Of a stretch of DNA of 64,000 bases, positions 57,897-64,000 are shown in pieces (the first letter of the stretch is position 1; each line of letters opens with the position of its first letter). Source of the stretch: Halobaculum roseum (GTDB taxonomy: Archaea; Halobacteriota; Halobacteria; Halobacteriales; Haloferacaceae); assembly GCF_019880245.1 (NCBI RefSeq), contig NZ_CP082286.1, positions 496,001 to 560,000 on the forward strand. The letters run 5' to 3'. The notes beneath the pieces are model-generated. The model had not been told where the DNA came from and ran no database searches. It saw only the letters and a program-made list of their open reading frames with translations. A program made the translations under genes and the position numbers.

Positions 57897-59752
57897 GACG
57901 CCCCGGCGCGGTCGGTCGCGCGCTCCTCGCCGCCGCCCGCCGGCACGCCCGCAAGACGGGTCGCGTCGCGCGCTGGGAGGTGTCGCGGACGACCGGCACC
58001 GTCGACCGGAAGACCGCAGCCCTCGGCGCCGTCGCGCTCCTGTTGACGGTGGGCGTCGCCGCGGGCGGGTTGTTCGCCGGCGGCGTCGCCCTCGACGACG
58101 ACATCTACGCGGTCGCGGTCAGTCCGGACAGCCCGTACCACGACCCCGTGAGCGACTCCACGCCGCTGGAGGCGGTGCCCGTCGGCGCGCCGAACGCGGA
58201 CGTGTACGTCGACGACCGCGACCCGACCGACCGCGAGGCGACCGTCTCGGTGGCGAACACACGCAAGGGACAGGCCGCACTCGGCGCGTTCCGGTCGGCA
58301 GTCGAGCGACACAACACGCAGCTCCTGCTGGCGGAGGAGAACCAGTCGGCCGCCTTCCCGGTCGGCGTCACCCTCAGCTACGTCGAGCGCGCGAGCGAGC
58401 GCGTCGGCGCCAGCGACGGGGCGGCAGGCGTAGGGGGCTCGGGAGACGACGGCGAGGACGAGGCCGGCGGCGCCGGGGACGGATCCGCCTCCGGATCCGG
58501 CGGCTCCGGACCCGCCGCGGGCGACGGGTCCGGGGACGGGCTCGGTGTCCCCGACTTCGGCGGCGTCGCGGGGCCGCTGTTCGGCGGCCAGCCGACCGGG
58601 TCGCCGGCGGAGATCTCCCCGCCGTTCCCGTTCTCCTCGCTCGTGCTCGCGTTCGCCTTCCTCGTGCCGATGAACTTCGTGATCCAGGCGTACGGATCGA
58701 CGGTGCTCAACGAGCGGATCAACCGCCGGGGGGAGCTGCTGCTCGTCGCGCCGCTGTCGCCGGGCGACATCGTCGCCGGCAAGACCCTGCCGTACGCCGC
58801 GGTCGCGCTCCTCGCGACGGCGCTCATCGCAGCCGGGGTCGGCGGCGGCGTGCTCTCGGTGGCGGCGGTGTTCCCGATCGCGCTCGTGTTCCTCGCGTCG
58901 ACGTTCGTCGGCGCGATGTTCGCGCGCTCGTTCAAGGAACTCACTTTCGTCACCGTCACCGTCTCCGTGACGCTGACGACGTACGCGTTCGTCCCCGCGA
59001 TCTTCGCGACGGTGACGCCGATCGCGCTCATCTCGCCGCTGACGCTCGTCGTCCGCGACCTCCAGGGCGAGGCGGTCGCGATCGGGGAGTACCTGTTCTC
59101 GACGGGCCCGTTCTACCTCGTCGCCGCTACCCTGTTCGCCATGGGCGTCGGCGTCTACCGCGAGGAGGACATGTTCACCCAGCGCGCGGTACCGCTGAAG
59201 TTCCTCGACGCGCTCGCGGTGCGGCTGCACCGCCCCCGCGACGTTGCGCTCCTCGCGGCGCTGTCGGTCCCGTTCGTCTTCGTCGCCGAGCTGCTCGGGG
59301 TCGCGCTGCTGTTCGCGCTGCCACAGGCGGCCGCGGTCGTCGGGCTGCTCGTGGTCGTCGCGGTCGTCGAGGAGATCGCCAAGGGCGTCGCCATCTTCGC
59401 GGGCTTCCACCAGTCGCGTTTCGAGCGCGACCTCCCCACGGCGCTGAAGCTGGGTGCGCTGTCGGGCGCCGGCTTCTTCGTCGCCGAAAAGGCGACGGCG
59501 ATCGTTCAGGTCGTCGGCCTGGGATCGCTCCCGCTCGGGCAGGCCGCGTTCGGCACCGCCGGTGTCGGCGCGGCGTTCGGGCCGGCGCTCGGCCTCGCGC
59601 TGTTGGCGCTCCCGCTCCTCCTGCACGTCGTCACGGCGGCCGTCGGCGCCGTCGGCGCGACGCGCGGACGGCGCGCCTGGGCCGTGACGCTGTTCGTCGC
59701 GATGGCGATCCACTTCGCCTACGATCTCACGGTGGTGAGCGTCCTTGGCTAG
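57893..59752 (+). CDS. Fusion of ABC-2 permease and PrsW intramembrane protease
   Basis: A 619-residue membrane protein with two parts. Residues 1-435 are an ABC-2 permease: TM1 at about 41-65, an extracellular domain with a Gly/Ser/Asp linker (about 176-220), ERINRRGELLLVAPLSPGDI near 272 and further helices. Residues 440-619 form a PrsW-type domain with its three motifs: VVEEIAKG near 490, FVAEKATA near 528 and HFAYDL near 606, the expected zinc-site Glu-Glu, Glu and His/Asp. GTG start overlaps the ATPase stop (GTGA). It probably exports or processes something at the membrane; the substrate is unknown. Confidence 0.85.
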   Translation: MRRPGAVGRALLAAARRHARKTGRVARWEVSRTTGTVDRKTAALGAVALLLTVGVAAGGLFAGGVALDDDIYAVAVSPDSPYHDPVSDSTPLEAVPVGAPNADVYVDDRDPTDREATVSVANTRKGQAALGAFRSAVERHNTQLLLAEENQSAAFPVGVTLSYVERASERVGASDGAAGVGGSGDDGEDEAGGAGDGSASGSGGSGPAAGDGSGDGLGVPDFGGVAGPLFGGQPTGSPAEISPPFPFSSLVLAFAFLVPMNFVIQAYGSTVLNERINRRGELLLVAPLSPGDIVAGKTLPYAAVALLATALIAAGVGGGVLSVAAVFPIALVFLASTFVGAMFARSFKELTFVTVTVSVTLTTYAFVPAIFATVTPIALISPLTLVVRDLQGEAVAIGEYLFSTGPFYLVAATLFAMGVGVYREEDMFTQRAVPLKFLDALAVRLHRPRDVALLAALSVPFVFVAELLGVALLFALPQAAAVVGLLVVVAVVEEIAKGVAIFAGFHQSRFERDLPTALKLGALSGAGFFVAEKATAIVQVVGLGSLPLGQAAFGTAGVGAAFGPALGLALLALPLLLHVVTAAVGAVGATRGRRAWAVTLFVAMAIHFAYDLTVVSVLG

Positions 59753-60947
59753 CGATCGCGAGGGGGACGGGGAGGGGAGCGTCCCGGTCGCCGACGGCGG
59801 CCCCGCCGACGCGCCGGCGGACGACGCCCCGAACCCGATCCCGGGCACCGTCGCCGCGGGCGACCGCGCTGGCCGGGACCCGCGCTGGACGATCGCGAGG
59901 CGGGAGCTGGCGTCGCTACGGTCGGAGAAGACCATCGTACTCGCGCTGCTCATCCAGCTGTTCGTCGCGGCGTTCTCGTCGTTCCTCGTCGTCGGGCTCG
60001 TCTCGCTGTACGACCCCGGCGCCGCGGCGGACTACTCCGTCGACACGGCGGTCGCGGGCGACGACGCCGGCGACCTGCTGCGCGCCGTCGGCGAGACCGA
60101 CGGGATGGACGCCGAGCGGTACCCGACCCGGCAGGCGGCCGCCGAGGCGTTCGCCGACGGCCGGGCCGACGCGGCGCTGCTGTCGACGGCGACCGAACGG
60201 GGCACCCTGGAGGTACGGGTCCTCGTGCCCGACGGCAACGTCGGGACGACGCTGGTCGTCGTGCGCGCCCGCGAGGCGCTGCGGGCGTTCGAGCGACTGG
60301 AGCGCGACCAGCGCTCGGCGTCGCTTTCGGCGGAGGTCCTCGAGTTGCCGCCGCGGGCGGGCTCGTCGCCGTACTTCGGGTTCACCTACACGGTGCTCGT
60401 CCCCCTGTTGCTGTTCCTCCCGGTGTTCATCGCCGGCTCGGTGACGGTCGACTCGCTCACCGAGGAGCTGGAACGGGGGACGCTCGAACTGCTCCGGGTC
60501 GCCCCCGTCACGATGACCGACATCGTCGAGGGGAAGCTGCTCGCGGCCGCCGGCCTCGCGCCGGTGCAGGCGGCGCTGTGGCTCGCGCTGCTGTCGGCCA
60601 ACGGGACCGCCATCGCGCCGTCGCCGACCGCGATCGGCACCGTCACCGGGGTGGTCGGGCTGCTCGCGCTCACCGCGGGGCTGGCCGCGATGGTGACCGC
60701 GCTGGGCGCGGCGCTCGCGCTCACGGCGCCCGATCGACGGGCCGCACAGACGGTGTACTCGCTGGGCGTGCTCGGGCTGTTCGGCGCGGCGGCGCTGTCG
60801 CCGGCCAACCCCGCGAACGTCGCAGCGAAGCTGGCCGTCGGCAGCGCCGACCCCGCGTCGTCTCTCGCGGTCGTCGCCCTCGTCGTCGCCGGCGGGATCG
60901 CCGTCGCGGTCGCCCGCGCCGGCGTGGCGCGCTACGGACCGGCCTGA
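59745..60947 (+). CDS. ABC-2 type permease
   Basis: A 400-residue permease. TM1 (VLALLIQLFVAAFSSFLVVG) is at about 65-84, an extracellular domain occupies about 90-205, followed by five helices with ELERGTLELLRVAPVTMTDI as the cytoplasmic coupling loop. It starts at a TTG within the last three codons of the fusion gene (8-base overlap), so translation is coupled; the acidic first 45 residues are disordered. Third gene of the exporter operon. Confidence 0.85.
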   Translation: MASDREGDGEGSVPVADGGPADAPADDAPNPIPGTVAAGDRAGRDPRWTIARRELASLRSEKTIVLALLIQLFVAAFSSFLVVGLVSLYDPGAAADYSVDTAVAGDDAGDLLRAVGETDGMDAERYPTRQAAAEAFADGRADAALLSTATERGTLEVRVLVPDGNVGTTLVVVRAREALRAFERLERDQRSASLSAEVLELPPRAGSSPYFGFTYTVLVPLLLFLPVFIAGSVTVDSLTEELERGTLELLRVAPVTMTDIVEGKLLAAAGLAPVQAALWLALLSANGTAIAPSPTAIGTVTGVVGLLALTAGLAAMVTALGAALALTAPDRRAAQTVYSLGVLGLFGAAALSPANPANVAAKLAVGSADPASSLAVVALVVAGGIAVAVARAGVARYGPA

Positions 60948-60980
60948 GTCGTCGGCGATCTCGTCGTACGATTCCCCGGA

Positions 60981-62408
60981 TCAGGCCGCGACGATGTCGA
61001 CGACCGTCTCCTTGCCGCACACGAGGTTGTACGCGCCCTCGTCGTCGTTCCAGAGTATCAGGACGTTCTCGACCGAGAGGACCGCGCCGTAGGGGGCCTC
61101 CCGCAGGTCGCGGTTGAGCGACGACTCGCCCGTGAGTACGAGGTAGTGTTCCAACTCCTCGCTCCCGTCGCCGACCTTGAACAGCGGGTTCGCATCCGCG
61201 TCGTCGGTGAGGTCGCCCGAGAGCTTCACCGCGAGGAGGTTCACCCGGTCGGTGACGTGCTCCTCGGAGTCGGCCAGACGGTGGTGGCGCTCGGCGCTGG
61301 CGACGACCGGATGGCGGCGCTCGCCATCGGGCCGGAGGATCGCCCACGAGAACCTCACGTCGGTGTTGACGTACGTCCCGGGCTCCTCGTCGTACGCGCG
61401 CGTCGCGGCGTCGTCGAGCTTCCGCTGGAAGGAGGGGGTCGAGAGATCGGGGCGCTCCTCGAAGGACCACCCGCGATCCTCGGGGGCGTCGCCGGGCCAT
61501 AGCCGCAGGTCGGGCGCGTACACGCTCACGTCGCCCTCGGGCGGCGTCAGGGCGCGCTCGACGCGGCGAAGTTCCGTCGAGGTGTTCAGGTCCGCCGGCG
61601 CCAGCATGACACAGGAGCCGTCGGCGGCGAGCGCGTCGAGATAGCGCGAGGCGACCGCCGCCGGGTCGTCGAGTTCCGAGAGGACGTTGCCGAAGAGGAC
61701 GAGGTCCACGTCGCCGACGGCCTCCGGGTCGAACGCCTCGGCGGTCTCGCGGTGGATCGTCGTGTGGACGTTCGGCCGGGTGTCGGCGAGCACTTCCTCC
61801 AGCACGTCGGCGTTCGCGCTCGGCTCGATCGCGTGGTAGTCGACGAGCGCGTCCTCCGGGAGGTAGTCGAACAGCCCGAGGGCGGGGCCGCCTGTTCCCG
61901 CGCCCACGTCGAGCACGCGGAGGGTCCGGGGAAGCAGTCCGCGGTCCGCGAGCCGGTCGAGCACGTAGCCGACGGCGGCGTAGAAGTCCGGCTGGTGGTA
62001 GACCGCGTACGCGAGCGCGGCGTCGGCGTCGTACTCGACGGGGCGGCCGCGGTAGTAGTCCTCCTTCAGCCGGTCGATCGTCTCCCGGAGCGCGTCCCCG
62101 GAGTCGCCCTCGTGCCAGTCGAGGCCGTAGCGTTCGAACAGCAGGTCCTCGACCGTCTCGACGTGCTCGTCGGGGAACGACCCGGGCGACCACCCCGGCG
62201 GGTCGACGGGCTCGTCGTTCGCGGGGACGAACGTTCCGTCCTCGCGCTCGTAGAGCCCCAGATCGAACGCCTCCTCGCGGAGGGCGGTGCGCACGACCGC
62301 CGGGTGCGGTCGGTCGGGGAGGTACTCGTACACCTCGTCGGGGTCGACGGGGCGGGCGTTGCGGAGGTACTTCGCGGTGTCGCGCAGCGCCTCGCGGTCG
62401 ACGCTCAC
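60981..62408 (-). CDS. Rsm22-like SAM-dependent methyltransferase
   Basis: A 475-residue methyltransferase. The N-terminal half (AKYLRNARPVDPDEVYEYLP, AYAVYHQPDFYAAVGYVLDR) resembles the Rsm22/Mettl17 family associated with the small ribosomal subunit. The SAM site is LRVLDVGAGTGGPALGLF and the acidic strand VLFGNVLSEL. A second domain at the C-terminus (FSWAILRPDGERRHPVV, then VLILWNDDEGAYNLVCGKET) looks beta-rich. The GTG at 62408 (MSVDREALRDTAKYL) is preferred to the ATG at 62450, which adds a Gly/Thr-rich leader. Family knowledge suggests ribosome assembly. Confidence 0.8.
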   Translation of the reverse strand: MSVDREALRDTAKYLRNARPVDPDEVYEYLPDRPHPAVVRTALREEAFDLGLYEREDGTFVPANDEPVDPPGWSPGSFPDEHVETVEDLLFERYGLDWHEGDSGDALRETIDRLKEDYYRGRPVEYDADAALAYAVYHQPDFYAAVGYVLDRLADRGLLPRTLRVLDVGAGTGGPALGLFDYLPEDALVDYHAIEPSANADVLEEVLADTRPNVHTTIHRETAEAFDPEAVGDVDLVLFGNVLSELDDPAAVASRYLDALAADGSCVMLAPADLNTSTELRRVERALTPPEGDVSVYAPDLRLWPGDAPEDRGWSFEERPDLSTPSFQRKLDDAATRAYDEEPGTYVNTDVRFSWAILRPDGERRHPVVASAERHHRLADSEEHVTDRVNLLAVKLSGDLTDDADANPLFKVGDGSEELEHYLVLTGESSLNRDLREAPYGAVLSVENVLILWNDDEGAYNLVCGKETVVDIVAA

Positions 62409-62525
62409 GGCGACCACCCCGCGGCCGCCTGAGGTCGTGGCCGCGGACACGGGACAGCCTGCGGCGAGTGAGTCATTGCCGGCGGCTACTCGGTCGGCGT
62501 GGGTAACGGTTCTGTCTCGCCGGCT

Positions 62526-63368
62526 TCACTCGTCCGCTCGCGACGCGGGGCCGTCGGATCGCTCGTCGTTTCCGGCGTCGTCGCCGGCGTCGTCGGCGTC
62601 GCCGGCGTCCACTCGCGACTCGGCGTCGACAGCGTCGCCGGCGCGCTCGAACAGCGCCGCGAACTCGTTGCGGTCGGCGGCCGCCACGGCCCGGGCCGCC
62701 TCCGCGACCGCGTCGTCGCCGTCGAACGCCTCGCGGATGTCGGCGTACACGCGTGGCTCGCCCTCCGTGACGGTGCGTGCGATCTCGGCGAGCGGCTCGG
62801 AGACGGGCGTGTGGAATCGCTCGTCCACGTCGCCGGCGGCCAGTGCGTACGCGAGGACCGCGGTGTGGGCGCCCGTCTGGACCTTCGCCATCGCGTCGTC
62901 GTGCTCGGTCGCGGTCGTCTCGAACACCTCGTTGCCCACAGTCGCGAACCGCTCGCGGACCCGCTCGACGATTCGGCCCGACTGACCGGGGACGTACGCG
63001 ATCCGGCCGGGGCCGCGGGGCGGCGCGAACAGCGGATGGAAACTGGCGTACTCGCCGGCGGCGTGATCGGCCATCGCGGAGAGGGGCTCGGCCATCACGC
63101 CCGACACGTCGACGAGCGCCCCGCCCGCGGCGTTGTCGGCGTACGTCGCGACCGCGTCGGCGACGACGGGGATCGGCACCGCGAGGACGACGCAGTCGAA
63201 CGACTCGTCGGTGTCGAGCGGGACGACGCGGCCGTCGACGACGTCCTCGGCGGCGTCCATCGCTGTCTGGGGGTTGGTGTCCGCGAGCGCGACGCGCTCG
63301 CTGACCGGGCGGAGGGTCCGCGCGGCCCACCGGCCCATCTCCCCGGCGCCGACGACGAGCAGCTTCAT
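62526..63368 (-). CDS. tyrA: Prephenate dehydrogenase
   Basis: A 280-residue NAD(P)-dependent prephenate dehydrogenase, converting prephenate to 4-hydroxyphenylpyruvate for tyrosine. The Rossmann motif is LLVVGAGEMGRWAARTL (residues 3-19), CVVLAVPIPVVADAV follows, and the active-site His is in YASFHPLFAPPRGPG. The last 50 residues are an acidic Asp/Ala tail. The ATG at 63368 begins the Rossmann strand directly. Together with aroK and chorismate mutase 11-13 kb away it covers the tyrosine branch. Confidence 0.9.
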   Translation of the reverse strand: MKLLVVGAGEMGRWAARTLRPVSERVALADTNPQTAMDAAEDVVDGRVVPLDTDESFDCVVLAVPIPVVADAVATYADNAAGGALVDVSGVMAEPLSAMADHAAGEYASFHPLFAPPRGPGRIAYVPGQSGRIVERVRERFATVGNEVFETTATEHDDAMAKVQTGAHTAVLAYALAAGDVDERFHTPVSEPLAEIARTVTEGEPRVYADIREAFDGDDAVAEAARAVAAADRNEFAALFERAGDAVDAESRVDAGDADDAGDDAGNDERSDGPASRADE

Positions 63369-63448
63369 GCCGTTCGGTATCCGTGTGGCGACCGAAAGGG
63401 TATCGGTCGGGGCGACGGTGTCGCCACCCCGACTATGGGGGCCCGGAG

Positions 63449-63865
63449 CTACTCCACCGCCGCGATCCGGAACCACTCCGACGGGAGCGTGTCGCCGCCG
63501 TGATCCTCGGCCGAGAGGAGGCGCATCCGCACGTCCGACAGCGACACCGGCTCGGCGAACCGCACGCCGACCAGCGTCTCCGAGTCGACCGTTCGCGCCT
63601 CCCCGCGGAAGTCGACCGCGCGGACCGTGACCTTGTCCGCGCCGACACCGCCCTCGACGACCTCGAAATGCGCCTCCAGCAGTCCGGGCGCGACCTCCGT
63701 GATCTCGGCGCCGTCGGCGTCGCTGGCGTCGATCTCGATGGTGTAAGTGCGGACGCCGTCGGGGGCCTGCCGACAGACGGCGACGACGGCGTCGGTCCGT
63801 TCGTCTGCGTCCGCGTCGACGCCGGCAGCGTCGCCGTCGGCCGGCGCGTCGGGATCGCTCGTCAC
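63449..63865 (-). CDS. Hypothetical protein (138 aa)
   Basis: A 138-residue acidic protein with a GTG start one base after the M24 peptidase stop. The first 30 residues are Asp/Ala-rich, the rest beta-rich (VRTYTIEIDASDADGAEITE, VRFAEPVSLSDVRMRLL). No motif recognised. Coupling to the peptidase suggests a functional link, not a proven one. Confidence 0.65.
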   Translation of the reverse strand: MTSDPDAPADGDAAGVDADADERTDAVVAVCRQAPDGVRTYTIEIDASDADGAEITEVAPGLLEAHFEVVEGGVGADKVTVRAVDFRGEARTVDSETLVGVRFAEPVSLSDVRMRLLSAEDHGGDTLPSEWFRIAAVE

Positions 63866-63866
63866 G

Positions 63867-64000
63867 TCACTCCACCACCAGCTCCACGGGGTAGTCCCCG
63901 GTGAGGTTCTCGTAGCCGTCCTCGGTGACGATCACGATGTCCTCGATGCGGACGCCGCCCACCTCGGGGTCGTACAGGCCGGGCTCGACGGTGATCACGT
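63867..64000 (-). CDS. M24 family metallopeptidase, C-terminal end only
   Basis: The last 44 codons of a gene running in from the right edge. [20 protein letters not shown] is the conserved C-terminal block of M24 (Xaa-Pro aminopeptidase-like) enzymes and contains a metal-ligand Glu in VEPGLY and another in RIED. It ends [12 protein letters not shown]. The subfamily cannot be decided from this part. Confidence 0.82.
   Translation of the reverse strand, partial: VITVEPGLYDPEVGGVRIEDIVIVTEDGYENLTGDYPVELVVE

Noticed and set aside
1-64000. Search for tRNA, rRNA, insertion sequences, integrases, toxin-antitoxin or defence genes
   Set aside because: None recognised by eye; covariance-model and HMM searches would be needed to exclude small or divergent examples.

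Overview
This is chromosomal DNA from a halophilic archaeon (class Halobacteria). The evidence is very high GC content, strongly acidic deduced proteins, twin-arginine signal peptides with lipoboxes, many TATA-like boxes 22-31 nt upstream of start codons (leaderless transcripts), an archaeal GHMP-type shikimate kinase, a phosphomevalonate-decarboxylase-type enzyme and a TrmB regulator. I see no rRNA, tRNA, CRISPR array, transposase or integrase. About 61 coding regions are supported; the first and last are cut by the window edges. The genus cannot be fixed from the sequence alone.

Layout. 1-24 kb is mostly core metabolism: a DUF2071 protein, an Lhr-type helicase, a zinc-ribbon miniprotein, an NDH-2-like oxidoreductase, mevalonate-pathway decarboxylase, 3-hydroxyacyl-CoA dehydrogenase, the fructose-bisphosphate aldolase/fructose-1,6-bisphosphatase pair, an S9 peptidase, an acyl-CoA carboxyltransferase, two PH-domain membrane proteins, a MaoC/CitE pair, two divergent glutamate dehydrogenases, a DUF3179 lipoprotein and an acetamidase/formamidase. 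24.2-27.1 kb holds one large secreted FG-GAP protein with charged and Thr/Pro repeats. 27.1-28.1 kb is non-coding and ends in serial hairpins.

29.8-40.5 kb is the most accessory-looking block. It has two degenerate RecA/KaiC-like proteins, a coiled-coil zinc protein, a beta-helix surface protein, a Sec11/SipW-like signal peptidase with an extra C-terminal module, three consecutive small Tat-exported proteins resembling TasA/DUF1102 subunits, an HTH membrane protein, a DUF5305-like membrane protein and a DUF5658-like membrane protein. I read it as a candidate cell-surface fibre or matrix export system. 40.7-49.5 kb is a sugar-uptake regulon: TrmB regulator, ABC ATPase, two accessory membrane proteins, a debranching enzyme, substrate-binding protein and two permeases. 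An identical 14-bp operator-like sequence occurs upstream of both arms.

49.9-51.1 kb encodes shikimate kinase and chorismate mutase; a prephenate dehydrogenase lies at 62.5 kb. Between 51.1 and 54.2 kb an AT-richer segment (split cupredoxin, cupin, zinc-finger HTH regulator) is bracketed by two copies of the chorismate mutase 3' end, which suggests insertion. 54.2-64 kb returns to core-type genes: DUF2891, beta carbonic anhydrase, two miniproteins, an ABC exporter operon containing an ABC-2/PrsW intramembrane-protease fusion, an Rsm22-like methyltransferase, TyrA, a hypothetical protein and the C-terminus of an M24 peptidase.
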